In this document: in pieces, positions 1-9,254 of the stretch
How positions within the stretch are numbered: the first letter of the stretch is position 1
Layout of the letters: each line of letters starts with the position of its first letter
Assembly (NCBI RefSeq): GCF_001757105.1
Contig: NZ_MDHN01000028.1
Location: 62,001-126,000, forward strand
Reading direction: 5' to 3'
DNA: 64,000 nucleotides
Source of the DNA: Alteromonas confluentis
GTDB lineage: Bacteria > Pseudomonadota > Gammaproteobacteria > Enterobacterales > Alteromonadaceae
Made by a program: the position numbers and the translations under genes
The notes under the pieces: generated by a model
What the model was told of the DNA's origin: nothing
The model's input: only the letters and a program-made list of their open reading frames with translations
Database searches by the model: none

Positions 1-35
1 TGATGCCGCCACTGACTTTTTGCAGGTTTGCCTTG

Positions 36-1658
36 ATGAATGATGTAAACAATTGTGAGAACGGATTCGAAGCTGTTTTCAGAAATTCGAAAGATGGTCT
101 GGCAATTTTTAAAGATGAAGTGTTTATCGACTGTAATGCGTCTATGCTAACGCTGGTCGGCGTTGACAATAGAGATGATTTTATTGGTAAAACCCCATTC
201 GACTTTTCCCCAGCGCGACAACACGACGGCACCCTATCGGTAACTAAAGGGCTCGCCTTGGTGGCCCGTTGCCATCAGGAAGGCAGCGTGCGTTTTGAAT
301 GGATCATCAAACGTTTTAATGGCGATGCACTTTGGGTAGAAATTATTCTCACCAAAATGACTATGGACGGTGAGGAGGTCATTTATGCGAGCTGGCGTGA
401 TATCTCTGAAAGTAAAGCCATTGAGCTGGCGCTCAAAGAGCAGAAAAATACCTTTGAGACCTTATTTAATGAATCTCAAGATGGGCTGAGCCTGCTCATT
501 GATCACAAGTTCATCGATTGCAATAAAGCCCTGTTAGATATGTTCGGCTATTCCAGCAAAGAGGAAATCCTCGGCCTCACGCCAATGGATCTATCACCAG
601 AGTATCAAGCGGACGGTCGTCGCTCTGTAGATGTGGTGGCTGACAATGCAAAACAGGTAGCTGGCTATGGAAACAAGATGCTGGAGTGGCAGCATCAACG
701 GGCTGATGGTTCGCTGTTCTGGACTGAAATTATTGTGATAGAGATAAAGCTAAATGGTGGCCCCGCCATCTATGCTATTACCCGTGATATTTCAGAAAAG
801 AAAGCGCTGCAAGAAAAAATAATAAGCAGGAACGAAGCGCTAAAGGAGACTAACCGCAGCTTGTCTGAAACCATTGAAAGTCTGAAGCTGGCACAGAGTA
901 AATTGGTCGAGTCAGAGAAAATGGCCAGCTTGGGCTCGCTGGTGGCGGGTGTTGCTCATGAGATTAATACGCCGGTGGGCATAGGACTCACCGGTATTAC
1001 CCAATTAATGGAAGAATGTCGCGATATCCAAACCCGATACGAACAGGGAAATCTAACGGAAAATGACTTCGAGGATTATCTTAATAGCGCCAGTGAACTG
1101 GCTGGCATGATTAAGAAAAACATTGATAGAACAGCGCAGTTAGTGCGCAGCTTTAAGCAGGTGGCGGTGGATCAGACCAGTGAAGAAGACCGGGAGGTAA
1201 ATCTTAATCAGTATCTCGATGAAATCTTCTACAGTTTAAGTTCTGTGTTACGCAAAGCGAAAGTGGTTGTTGCAACGGAGTGTCGCAACGATATCAATGT
1301 GGTGACCAACCCAGGCCTGCTTTCCCAAGTGGTCACTAATCTTATTATGAACTCCGTCAATCATGGTTTTAAAGATCGCGACTCCGGCAATATCTACATT
1401 GGGATTAGTGAACACGAAAATAATATGTTCATGATGCAATATCGCGACGATGGCAGGGGAATCAATAAAGAAAACTTAAGCCGGATTTTTGACCCGTTTT
1501 TTACAACGAACCGCAGTCATGGCGGCACCGGGCTCGGGCTGAATATTACTTATAATATTATTACCAATGCCCTTGGTGGCTCGATTACCTGTAACAGCGA
1601 GGAAAACAAAGGCGTTGAATTTATCATCAAATTCAAAGTGAAAGCGCGCCTCGATTAG
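36..1658 (+). CDS. PAS-PAS sensor histidine kinase
   Basis: Two consecutive PAS domains (about residues 10-130 and 135-260) lead through a short coiled coil to a histidine-kinase core. The H-box reads VAHEINTP, the N-box NLIMNSVNHGF, the G1 box DDGRGI and the G2 box GGTGLGL, so the catalytic machinery is intact. No transmembrane segment is visible, which suggests a cytosolic sensor. The reading frame is open to the window start and also has an ATG at 3; the ATG at 36 is preferred because an AGG lies about 10 bases upstream, but the true start could lie outside the window. No response regulator is adjacent, so the partner and signal are unknown. Confidence 0.85.
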   Translation: MNDVNNCENGFEAVFRNSKDGLAIFKDEVFIDCNASMLTLVGVDNRDDFIGKTPFDFSPARQHDGTLSVTKGLALVARCHQEGSVRFEWIIKRFNGDALWVEIILTKMTMDGEEVIYASWRDISESKAIELALKEQKNTFETLFNESQDGLSLLIDHKFIDCNKALLDMFGYSSKEEILGLTPMDLSPEYQADGRRSVDVVADNAKQVAGYGNKMLEWQHQRADGSLFWTEIIVIEIKLNGGPAIYAITRDISEKKALQEKIISRNEALKETNRSLSETIESLKLAQSKLVESEKMASLGSLVAGVAHEINTPVGIGLTGITQLMEECRDIQTRYEQGNLTENDFEDYLNSASELAGMIKKNIDRTAQLVRSFKQVAVDQTSEEDREVNLNQYLDEIFYSLSSVLRKAKVVVATECRNDINVVTNPGLLSQVVTNLIMNSVNHGFKDRDSGNIYIGISEHENNMFMMQYRDDGRGINKENLSRIFDPFFTTNRSHGGTGLGLNITYNIITNALGGSITCNSEENKGVEFIIKFKVKARLD

Positions 1659-1714
1659 TGCTGTTTCACGCCTGACGACAGCACCATCGAATATACGGGT
1701 ATCGTTTTTTTATT

Positions 1715-2209
1715 TCAAAATTGCTCATCGTAACTGGCAATACTGGCGTACACCTCTGCGCTTCCATCCTTTTTGAGAAGCAGGATATCATAGGGGCTAA
1801 AGCGGCCGCCCATTTCCATTCCAGGTGTACCCACAGGCATTGCTGGCACAGAAAGGCCGATGGCGTCTGCTGCCGGTGATTGCAGAAATTGCTGAACAAA
1901 CTTGGCCGGTACATGGCCCTCAAATACGTAGCCATCGATAGTGCCGGTGTGACAAGACTGGTATTGCTCGCGTACGCCCGCTTCCATCTTCAATGAGAAC
2001 AGGTTGGCATGATCCACAGGAGAAACGGCAAAGCCCGCTTCCTGCATATGAGCAATCCAGTTTTTGCAGCAACCGCATGTCGGGCTTTTATGCACTTCCA
2101 TGGTAGTGGCTTGTACTGAAGCGTTATCCTCACCGGTTGCTACAGCCATAAAAGCGGGGAGTGCAAGAAGCATGAATGATGACAGTGTTGTAGCAATGGA
2201 TTGTTTCAT
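1715..2209 (-). CDS. DUF411 periplasmic metal-binding-type protein
   Basis: This 164-residue protein has an N-terminal signal peptide (a hydrophobic stretch ending around residue 25) followed by the DUF411 domain. The domain shows the characteristic CGCC cluster in SPTCGCCKNW and the downstream SCHTGTIDGYVFEGHVPA segment. DUF411 proteins are often found with copper-resistance genes and are thought to bind metal; no copper gene is adjacent here, so a role in copper handling is inference from the family. It is divergent from the DUF898 gene, with about 180 bases between the two starts. Confidence 0.85.
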   Translation of the reverse strand: MKQSIATTLSSFMLLALPAFMAVATGEDNASVQATTMEVHKSPTCGCCKNWIAHMQEAGFAVSPVDHANLFSLKMEAGVREQYQSCHTGTIDGYVFEGHVPAKFVQQFLQSPAADAIGLSVPAMPVGTPGMEMGGRFSPYDILLLKKDGSAEVYASIASYDEQF

Positions 2210-2387
2210 TGATTATTCCTTAAGTAGCGTCAGCCAGCAGTAACCATGAGCTGGTATAATACGTTCACTATACCTCAACCCAGGCTGCCGAACAGGGAAA
2301 AAACTTGTCGGTTTTACCGGTTAAGCGTAATGTTAGGGGGCGGGGTAGCCCGCTCAATGGAATGAATAAGCAGTAGAGAATAAAACT

Positions 2388-3659
2388 ATGGATAAGCCTA
2401 GCGACTATTCCGGCTATACGCTGGCCGAAATCAAAGAATTACATCATCAACTTGTTTCTGAACAAGCCAACACGCCTTCGACAACCCAGCAACAGCAAAT
2501 AGAACAACTTGAACAAGTTATTTCAGCAAGGGAAAGTGCCGCGCCGCAGGCCGCAGAAGAACCACTTGCAGCATCAACGCCTGAAACCGACGTGGTTACA
2601 GCAGCCGGTGTAACTCGACCCGCCAAACCCGTGTTGCGAACGGTCCCCGTTAAATTTCTCGGTATCACGTCGGAGTTTTTTTCAATCTGGATAGTTAACT
2701 TACTGCTGACCATTGTTACCCTGGGGATCTATTCTGCCTGGGCGAAGGTGCGGACTAACCGCTACTTTTACGGCAACACAGAAATAGACGGTCATCGTTT
2801 CTCTTACCTGGCAGAACCGCTGCAAATATTAAAAGGCAGAATTATTGCCGTGGTGCTGTTCGCCAGCTATTTTCTTGCCGGCTATATTAGCCCAGCCGCC
2901 GGTCTAATCGTGGCGGGCCTATTGGCTTTGCTTGCCCCCGTACTGATTGTGCTTAGCTATCGTTTCCGGTTACATATGACGGCCTACCGCAATGTGCGCT
3001 TTAGTTTTCGAGGTCGAATCGGTCGGGCCTATATGGTCTTTTTAGTCTGGCCTATTATCAGTTTGTGCACTCTGTACCTGCTCCTTCCTATCAACTTGAA
3101 AAAGATGGATGAATATTTGCTGGAGGGGTCCTGGTATGGCGACCGCCAGTTTAAGCCGCGTCTCAACACCGGTGAATACTTCGGAACGGGTATCGCCGCT
3201 GCTGCAATTGGCATGGCTATCATGATGGTTGGCGGTATCGTTATCGGTGTTACCAGTGTGATGACTGCTTCAGATACTGAAAGTGTGACTAACGTGCTGG
3301 GCTTCGGCATCGTAGCGTTGTACTTTCTTACCTTTATCATTGCCGGCAGTTTTTATACATCTCGGATCCGTAATCATATATTTAGCGCCACTGAACTTGA
3401 TGGCGTAGCAGGTTTTAAATCGTCGTTAGCAATGTGGGAACTGATCAAGCTTAGAGTCACTAATACCCTGGCCATTATTTTTAGCCTAGGGTTTGCTATT
3501 CCCTGGGCCAAAATCCGCAAAGCGCAATTATACGCTAACGTATCAAATGTCGATGTGTTGGCCGAACCTGATATGGTAATGGCGGCGAGTGGCAACAGTG
3601 CTGAAGCGGTTGGGGAAGAAGCGGCAAATCTGTTCGATGTCGATATAGCACTTGGGTAG
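2388..3659 (+). CDS. DUF898 (YjgN-type) multi-pass membrane protein
   Basis: This 423-residue protein starts with a charged, Gln-rich cytosolic region of about 90 residues containing a short coiled coil. Several transmembrane helices of the DUF898/YjgN type follow. The repeated pattern near NLLLTIVTLGIYSAWAKVRT and SLGFAIPWAKIRKAQLY is typical of the family, whose function is unknown. The stop codon is five bases before the start of the M48 peptidase gene, so the two are almost certainly co-transcribed. Co-occurrence of DUF898 with a membrane M48 protease suggests envelope quality control, which is inference only. Confidence 0.85.
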   Translation: MDKPSDYSGYTLAEIKELHHQLVSEQANTPSTTQQQQIEQLEQVISARESAAPQAAEEPLAASTPETDVVTAAGVTRPAKPVLRTVPVKFLGITSEFFSIWIVNLLLTIVTLGIYSAWAKVRTNRYFYGNTEIDGHRFSYLAEPLQILKGRIIAVVLFASYFLAGYISPAAGLIVAGLLALLAPVLIVLSYRFRLHMTAYRNVRFSFRGRIGRAYMVFLVWPIISLCTLYLLLPINLKKMDEYLLEGSWYGDRQFKPRLNTGEYFGTGIAAAAIGMAIMMVGGIVIGVTSVMTASDTESVTNVLGFGIVALYFLTFIIAGSFYTSRIRNHIFSATELDGVAGFKSSLAMWELIKLRVTNTLAIIFSLGFAIPWAKIRKAQLYANVSNVDVLAEPDMVMAASGNSAEAVGEEAANLFDVDIALG

Positions 3660-3664
3660 ACAAC

Positions 3665-4681
3665 GTGATCACTGGTCATCTCTATTCTGAACAAAGTGCA
3701 GAGTCTTCAACCGTCTCGGTTAAGCTTGAAGCCCAAAACATGGTGATTACCGATAATGTCGGTGAAGCCCGGGTGTTCACCCTCGACTCTCTGAATACCG
3801 CGCCTAAATTGGGGCGATTACCCAGGGAAATTCGCTTACCCACACGGGAGCAGCTTGTCTGTGATCAATCTGAGTTATTAAATCATTGGCTGGACGGTGA
3901 ACAAGGTGGGGTAGCTAAATTAGAAACGAACCGGCGGTGGATTTTCGGCAGTGTGGTGCTGGTGCCAGCGTTACTTTACTTTGTGTTTGGCTGGTTAATG
4001 CCCTGGGCTGCGGTGCACTTCGCTAACCTGGTGCCAGACAAGGCCAAAGTCATTGCCTCGCAGCAATCCTTATCCGCTTTAGATGCGACTTTGCTTAATC
4101 CGTCAGAGTTGGATTTGACTGAGCAGGAAAAAATACGTACAGGGTTCTACGATGTGAAAGATAGCATCAGTACGAATCACAAGGTTTTTAGTGTTCAGTT
4201 TCGCCATGCGCCGCAAATTGGCCCTAACGCCTTTGCGTTACCTGATGGGACGATAATTTTTACTGATGAAATGATAGCGCTGGTCGATGGTGACCAAGCG
4301 TTATTAAATGCTATTTTTCTTCATGAAGTCGGTCATGTAGAAAACAATCATTCGATGCAACTGGTTGCAGAATCGTTGTTTGCCACACTGGCCGTGAGCT
4401 ATTTCTTTGGTGATATTAGCGGATCGCTGGAGGCGTTTTTCGGCATTGGTTCCACGGTGGTAAATAACAAATTTACGCAAGCCCACGAAGCAGACGCTGA
4501 TGAATTTGCTTTACGTCAGTTACGTAACGCCGGTAAAGATCCTATGGCGTTTGCTGATGCGATGAAAAAGATAAGTGAATTGCGCCCCTCCGCCAGCGAA
4601 ACCATGGATAACTGGTTTTCCAGTCATCCGGCCATTCAATCGCGGATCAGAAAAGCAGAAGCATTTGCTGAGCAGGAATAA
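3665..4681 (+). CDS. M48-family membrane metallopeptidase
   Basis: This 338-residue protein carries the zinc-protease motif HEVGH (in FLHEVGHVENNHS). A downstream HEADADEFALRQL segment supplies the third zinc ligand, as in HtpX/Oma1/LoiP-type M48 peptidases. One hydrophobic segment at about residues 95-118 places the catalytic domain outside the cytoplasm or anchors it to the inner membrane. The N-terminal 80 residues look like a small soluble domain. It forms a two-gene unit with the DUF898 protein immediately upstream. The catalytic residues are intact, so an active protease is expected; the substrate is unknown. Confidence 0.88.
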   Translation: MITGHLYSEQSAESSTVSVKLEAQNMVITDNVGEARVFTLDSLNTAPKLGRLPREIRLPTREQLVCDQSELLNHWLDGEQGGVAKLETNRRWIFGSVVLVPALLYFVFGWLMPWAAVHFANLVPDKAKVIASQQSLSALDATLLNPSELDLTEQEKIRTGFYDVKDSISTNHKVFSVQFRHAPQIGPNAFALPDGTIIFTDEMIALVDGDQALLNAIFLHEVGHVENNHSMQLVAESLFATLAVSYFFGDISGSLEAFFGIGSTVVNNKFTQAHEADADEFALRQLRNAGKDPMAFADAMKKISELRPSASETMDNWFSSHPAIQSRIRKAEAFAEQE

Positions 4682-4719
4682 AAACGCCCCTATCTATCAC
4701 TAGCGGCTTTTTTGCAAGT

Positions 4720-5178
4720 TCAGGCTATGGCAATAGTCATAAAACGACTGTGAGGATCGTCATGGTAATTCCCGAAGGGCCCGCAGTCGCTGAATCCATG
4801 ACGATGATAGAGCCGGTGGGCAGCGCTGAAGTAATCCTGTGTGCCAGTTTCCAGGCTTAATGACGAGTATTTTTGTTGTTTGCAAAACGCTAGCGCGGCG
4901 TTTAGCAGTGCCGCACCCACACCGCGATTCCTTGCTGCATGACTTGTACGCATAGATTTGAGTTCGGCGTCGCTAGCTGACAGTTGCTTTACCGCCACAC
5001 ATCCGAGCAACACGCCATTTTCCCGAGCGGTGAAAAAACAGATATCCTTTGCCTGCAACGCATTTACATCAAGTGCATGTACGCTTTCCGGTGGTGAAGT
5101 GGCGTGCATATCTGCAAGGTGCTCTTCGAGTAGGGCAATGATATCGCGACTTACTACCTTTTCCTGGCTTATCTCCAC
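4720..5178 (-). CDS. GNAT-family N-acetyltransferase
   Basis: This 152-residue single-domain protein has the acetyl-CoA-binding motif A of the GNAT family (RNRGVGAALLNAAL), preceded by the usual beta-strand VAVKQLSASDAELKSMRTS. The C-terminal part (SLSLETGTQDYFSAAHRLYHRHGFSDCGPF) is the familiar motif-B region of small-molecule or amino-acid acetyltransferases. The substrate cannot be told from sequence. It is convergent with the M48 gene and lies just downstream of mntP on the same strand, with only about 35 bases between them, so co-transcription with mntP is possible. Confidence 0.85.
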   Translation of the reverse strand: MEISQEKVVSRDIIALLEEHLADMHATSPPESVHALDVNALQAKDICFFTARENGVLLGCVAVKQLSASDAELKSMRTSHAARNRGVGAALLNAALAFCKQQKYSSLSLETGTQDYFSAAHRLYHRHGFSDCGPFGNYHDDPHSRFMTIAIA

Positions 5179-5213
5179 GATTGCAATCCTTGTTGGTGAT
5201 TTCTTACTACAGA

Positions 5214-5798
5214 CTATGCCGCTGACAAATGAGAGTACAGAATAAAACTACCAACAGTGATGAGCACGACACCACCAATGGCTTCAGCTCGTTCACCGAC
5301 AAGATTGCCAAGACGCTGACCAAGAAGAGCACCTATGGTCACCATGATGAAGGTTGCCAACCCAATGAGTAAGGCTGCAACGGCGATATTTACGTCGAGA
5401 AACGCGAAGCTTACACCAACGGCCATAGCATCGATGCTGGTTCCAACTGCGGTAAGCGCGGTGCCTAAAACGGAAGATTTAACCGGACCAGTATCTTCAC
5501 TCTCATCATCATCTCCGTTAAGTGAAGCGTAAATCATATGTGCACCCAGCATAAATAACAGTCCGAATGCGACCCAATGATCGATTTGCTCAATGTAACT
5601 TTGTCCAGCCGAACCGATGGCCCACCCAATAACCGGGGTAACGCCTTCGATTACGCCGAACAAAAGGCCCAGTTTCAGCGCGTTGAAAAGCCGAGGTGCC
5701 GATAATCGACTACCTTTACCAATAGCAGCAGCAAAGGCGTCGGTAGACATGGCGAAGGCTATGAGAATGAGGTTTATCAGCGACACAGAACTATCCAT
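5214..5798 (-). CDS. mntP: Manganese efflux pump MntP
   Basis: This 194-residue, six-helix membrane protein has the MntP/YebN signature: an N-terminal FAMSTDAFAAAIGKG helix with conserved Asp and a second repeat containing GTSIDAMAVGVSFAF. MntP exports Mn(II) from the cytoplasm and protects against manganese excess. The acidic residues of both repeats are present. In enterobacteria the gene is controlled by a manganese riboswitch and MntR. Here the ~105-base leader does not look like the yybP-ykoY consensus but can form two alternative hairpins (see separate entry). Confidence 0.93.
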   Translation of the reverse strand: MDSSVSLINLILIAFAMSTDAFAAAIGKGSRLSAPRLFNALKLGLLFGVIEGVTPVIGWAIGSAGQSYIEQIDHWVAFGLLFMLGAHMIYASLNGDDDESEDTGPVKSSVLGTALTAVGTSIDAMAVGVSFAFLDVNIAVAALLIGLATFIMVTIGALLGQRLGNLVGERAEAIGGVVLITVGSFILYSHLSAA

Positions 5799-5832
5799 TT
5801 TGTAGAAGGCCGGTGATAGTATTTGCTACAAG

Positions 5833-5901
5833 GCGTATTGTCACCAAAGATTCGACCAAAACAACAATTTGGCCGTCGTGACAAACGCTAGCAATACGGC
5901 C
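5833..5901 (-). promoter_or_regulatory. Candidate structured leader of mntP (two alternative hairpins)
   Basis: On the minus-strand transcript, GGCCGT (5901-5896) can pair with ACGGCC (5876-5871). Alternatively GCGTTTGTCAC (5888-5878) can pair with GTGACAATACGC (5844-5833) over 11 base pairs with one bulged base. The first hairpin encloses one arm of the second, so they are mutually exclusive. The first lies four bases after the antiporter stop codon and could instead be a weak terminator for that gene, although no clean U-tract follows. Placement in the mntP 5' leader makes a regulatory role plausible but unproven. Confidence 0.35.
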
Positions 5902-5904
5902 TGA

Positions 5905-7806
5905 CTACTGTTCTTTGTCCATGACGCGAGCCTGCGGATCTTGCTCTTTGGCATGCAACACGGAATTCGCTTCTTGTTCAGCTTCTTTTAGGGCTTGCTG
6001 AATTAACTCTTCCAGTTGAATAAACAGCTTGATGTAGTTGTTGTCGATGCGCTCGCCGCTGGCATCGTCTAGCCAAGCTTCGTATAGCGTATCACTTTGC
6101 TTGTCTTCGATATGTTTATAGGCTGCAACCTGCCTTTCTGCTTGCACGGCGTGAATGCCTAACGAGCGTAATGCTTCGGCACCCATGGCGAGGGCTGAGT
6201 GGTAAGTTTCAGATACAATGAAGTTTGCTCCAGACTGGCGTAAACGATACCCATGTCCACGGTCAAATGCCCGTGAAAGCACTTTCACCCGGGGAAATGC
6301 GTGTTTAACGTACTTCACTATTTCAATGGCAGCTTCTTTATCATTAATGGCAATAACCAGCATGGAAGCTTTGTCTATGCCAGCGGTGTGCAGCATGCTT
6401 GGTCGGGCAGCGTCGCCAAAATAAGCTTGAGTACCAATGCGACGCATGTTGTCTATTTGCTCAGCACGTACATCCAGCACCACGGTTTTAATGTTGTTGG
6501 CCAGCAGCAACCGGTTAACAATTTGACCGAAGCGGCCAATCCCAGCAATGATGACCGTGCCGTAGTCATCAATGCTATCGGGCTGACGTCGATTACTTTT
6601 ATTGGTATAGGCAGGGAGAATCACATGACTGAATAGAATGAACAACGCCGGAGTGAGGAACATGGAAAAAGCGACGACGAGGGACAAGATCTCAACGAGC
6701 TCAGGAGGCAACACGGAATTTTGCGACGAAAAGTTCAGTAGCACAAAACCGAACTCACCGGCTTGCGCGAGGCTAAGTGAGAAAAGCCAGCGGTTCTGCC
6801 CCTGAATACGAAATAACAAAGTAACAATAGACAAAATGACAGCTTTAATCAGCATAACGCCCACTGTCAGTGCCAGAATGATCATTGGCTTTTCCGTGAG
6901 CAGTTGCATATCGATACCCGCGCCCACGGTGATGAAAAAGAGCCCCAACAGTAAACCTTTAAATGGTTCAATGTTCGACTTTAATTCATGACGAAATTCA
7001 CTGTTTGCCAGCATTACCCCAGCCAGAAAAGCGCCTAGCGCCGGCGATAGTCCAACCAGGCTCATCAGTGCCGCAATACCCACCATTAGCATGAGGGATG
7101 TCGCCGTAAAAATTTCCCGCAATCCTGACGATGCCACATACTTAAATAACGGACGGCTGAGAAAGTGACCGCCAACGGTTACCACGGCGACTGAGCCCAT
7201 GATCACAATGGCATAGAGCCAGGCCGGCAAACCATCTACCAAACTGTAATTGTGTGCAGAGGCATCGGCCGTATTTCCCGCAGCCATAAGTTCGGGGAGC
7301 GCCAATAGCGGAATTAACGCTAACATAGGAATAACGGCAATATCCTGGAACAACAATACTGAAAAGGCGTTTTTACCGCCTTCCGTTTGTTCAAGCCCTT
7401 TTTCCTGAAAGCTTTGTAGTACGATGGCCGTTGATGAAAGTGAGAAAATGAGTCCAATAGTGAGCGATACCGAGAAAGGCTGCCCTAGCTCAAGCGCGAT
7501 AAAGGTAATGGCAATGGTAGTAAGTAGAAGTTGAATACCGCCAAGACCAAACAATTTTGCTTTCATTGCCCATAATGACTTTGGCTCCAGTTCAAGCCCC
7601 ACTAAAAACAGCATCATTACCACGCCAAATTCAGCAAAATGTTGAATAGCTTCTGTTTCATCGCCGACTAAATGTAAAACCGGACCAATAACCACGCCTG
7701 CAACCAGGTAGCCCAGCACAGAACCGAGACCCAGGCGACGCGCTATGGGTACAGTAATTACAGCAGCAACAAGGTAAATAAATGCCTGCAGGAAATAGCT
7801 GGTCAT
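5905..7806 (-). CDS. CPA2 cation:proton antiporter with TrkA-N domain (KefB/KefC-like)
   Basis: This 633-residue protein has a membrane domain of about 12 helices (residues 1-385) of the Na+/H+ exchanger CPA2 type. It is followed by a cytosolic TrkA-N (RCK) Rossmann domain beginning near GTVIIAGIGRFGQI, with an intact GxGxxG nucleotide-binding loop. The C-terminus is a charged tail. Members exchange K+ or Na+ for protons and are gated by nucleotide or glutathione adducts. No KefF/KefG-type ancillary oxidoreductase is next to it. Length and domain order match KefB/KefC, but ion specificity cannot be read from sequence. Confidence 0.9.
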   Translation of the reverse strand: MTSYFLQAFIYLVAAVITVPIARRLGLGSVLGYLVAGVVIGPVLHLVGDETEAIQHFAEFGVVMMLFLVGLELEPKSLWAMKAKLFGLGGIQLLLTTIAITFIALELGQPFSVSLTIGLIFSLSSTAIVLQSFQEKGLEQTEGGKNAFSVLLFQDIAVIPMLALIPLLALPELMAAGNTADASAHNYSLVDGLPAWLYAIVIMGSVAVVTVGGHFLSRPLFKYVASSGLREIFTATSLMLMVGIAALMSLVGLSPALGAFLAGVMLANSEFRHELKSNIEPFKGLLLGLFFITVGAGIDMQLLTEKPMIILALTVGVMLIKAVILSIVTLLFRIQGQNRWLFSLSLAQAGEFGFVLLNFSSQNSVLPPELVEILSLVVAFSMFLTPALFILFSHVILPAYTNKSNRRQPDSIDDYGTVIIAGIGRFGQIVNRLLLANNIKTVVLDVRAEQIDNMRRIGTQAYFGDAARPSMLHTAGIDKASMLVIAINDKEAAIEIVKYVKHAFPRVKVLSRAFDRGHGYRLRQSGANFIVSETYHSALAMGAEALRSLGIHAVQAERQVAAYKHIEDKQSDTLYEAWLDDASGERIDNNYIKLFIQLEELIQQALKEAEQEANSVLHAKEQDPQARVMDKEQ

Positions 7807-7970
7807 TGAAGCAATCGTCCTTTAAAAAGTGGTTATATGAATCGTTGCGGTAGCAATTTGGCGCAGACAGAGCGCTGTTAGGAAGCGCCTGCTTTGAAGC
7901 GCATTATGTCTGCAGGTGGTTGACCTGGCAATGGTTTCACGTTTGTCGATGCAAAAAAACAGGTGAAAAT

Positions 7971-9251
7971 TCAAACATCAAAAAGTTGTGCACGCAACTG
8001 TTCACAAAAGGCTTTTCTGTTCGCGGCGGCCGCATCATTGATTGCGTATACCACCACATTTTGTTCGTGCAGCCCAATGCCCTGCGCATAACAATCTCCA
8101 CTAATGCGAGGTGACCAAAATTTCTCTCGCATCAGCAGTGCTTCTAAGCGGGGGAGAATTTTGTCGGCCATTGGAAACGCGTAGTACCAGTCGTTGTGCG
8201 CATTTTTTACCTGAAGAAAAGGGTGAAATCTCTCCCAGTTATTTAGCACGTACTTGGGTAACGAGGGTAACGTATTGAAGGGAAACTGTCCGCTGCTTTT
8301 GGCTTCACGCACAAACGAAGCCTGGTTGTTCGTCATGATTGGTGGGAACAAGGCGACTCTGCTGCTATTGAGATATTCAAATGGCACACTGATTACTGTG
8401 TTTTCATAGTTTGAGCTGTCCGCAGAATCTGTCTGCATTCCTTCATTAATGAAATATTCAATAAGCGCAGCAATACCTTCAGAGAGCATTTTGCTTTGTT
8501 CAGGGCGGGGTTGTACTTTGGATGTGGTGTTGCTGTCATTGGTGTTTGTTGGGCGCTGCTTTTGCCCGGCGCTTTCACTCGCGCAATTATTATCCCCGAA
8601 GTTACCATCCCCGGTTTTGTAATTAGTGTATGGCCGAATGCTTTCCTGTGCGGCGGCAATATCAAGTAGCGTGGTAACGTTATGAATATCACCGTTATTC
8701 ATCAGAAGGGTGATGTTTTGCGGGGAGTAGCAGGTCGCTTTATATGTATTTATCGCCGACTCGTTGAGTTGTGCGAGTCCACCGCTAAAGCCACCGGCCA
8801 CGGCTTCCGTGTGTCTGCCTTCTGCCATTAAATCAGTAATATGTGCCTCATAGCCAGGCTGGCGCTCACGAAATGTTAATTCCTGAAAGATAACGCCGTC
8901 TTTCTCTCGCTTTATGTCATCGCTGCGATAGGTGCAGTGAATGAGCCCGGCGTATACAAATTCCAATGCCTGGTAAAACAAGCGCTCATGTTCGGTTTCT
9001 ACAAAATAGTAGGTAATGCCAGCCAGCGTGGTGGCGTTGATTTTTACCGGAAGCAGGGCTAACGCGGCAAACAGGTTATGTGCTTCTGGGTAGCGGGTAG
9101 ATGAACGAAACACCAGATGCTCGACCACGTGGGCAATGCCCGAGGCATCAGGAATAGGTGTGGCAACGGCAAATACCGCACTGAACTCCGGCGAGTCAGT
9201 GTGGCATAGCAGGATCCTGGTGTTTGCTGACGTCCGGGCTTCTTGGGTCAT
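7971..9251 (-). CDS. M16-family peptidase of the pqq operon (PqqF-like, half length)
   Basis: The N-terminal ~180 residues resemble the catalytic domain of M16 metallopeptidases. The inverted zinc motif HVVEH is at residues 41-45, and a likely third ligand is Glu124 in GVIFQEL, the arrangement seen in the presequence-protease/insulinase branch. Residues ~215-245 are a low-complexity Asn/Ser/Thr/Gln linker, and the last ~170 residues are not recognisable. At 426 residues it is about half the usual PqqF length, so it has one catalytic half and no full second half. The start codon is four bases after the pqqE stop, which argues for a role in trimming the cross-linked PqqA peptide. Confidence 0.75.
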   Translation of the reverse strand: MTQEARTSANTRILLCHTDSPEFSAVFAVATPIPDASGIAHVVEHLVFRSSTRYPEAHNLFAALALLPVKINATTLAGITYYFVETEHERLFYQALEFVYAGLIHCTYRSDDIKREKDGVIFQELTFRERQPGYEAHITDLMAEGRHTEAVAGGFSGGLAQLNESAINTYKATCYSPQNITLLMNNGDIHNVTTLLDIAAAQESIRPYTNYKTGDGNFGDNNCASESAGQKQRPTNTNDSNTTSKVQPRPEQSKMLSEGIAALIEYFINEGMQTDSADSSNYENTVISVPFEYLNSSRVALFPPIMTNNQASFVREAKSSGQFPFNTLPSLPKYVLNNWERFHPFLQVKNAHNDWYYAFPMADKILPRLEALLMREKFWSPRISGDCYAQGIGLHEQNVVVYAINDAAAANRKAFCEQLRAQLFDV

Positions 9252-9254
9252 TGA

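Noticed and set aside
1658..1684. GTGCTGT/ACAGCAC hairpin after the histidine kinase
   Set aside because: Seven-pair stem with a 13-base loop and no T-tract immediately after it; function unsupported.
4680..4715. Possible terminator between the M48 and GNAT genes
   Set aside because: Only three GC pairs (GCC/GGC) with a mismatch beside the A/T runs; too weak to annotate.
5799..5904. yybP-ykoY manganese riboswitch upstream of mntP
   Set aside because: The leader is short and lacks the conserved loop sequences of that riboswitch; only generic alternative hairpins are visible, so it is reported as an uncharacterised leader.
7863..7913. GCAGACA...TGTCTGC inverted repeat with three AGCGC copies between the antiporter and the M16 peptidase
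   Set aside because: Outer stem of seven pairs with a 37-base loop and no convincing inner stem or T-tract; not enough to call a terminator or operator.
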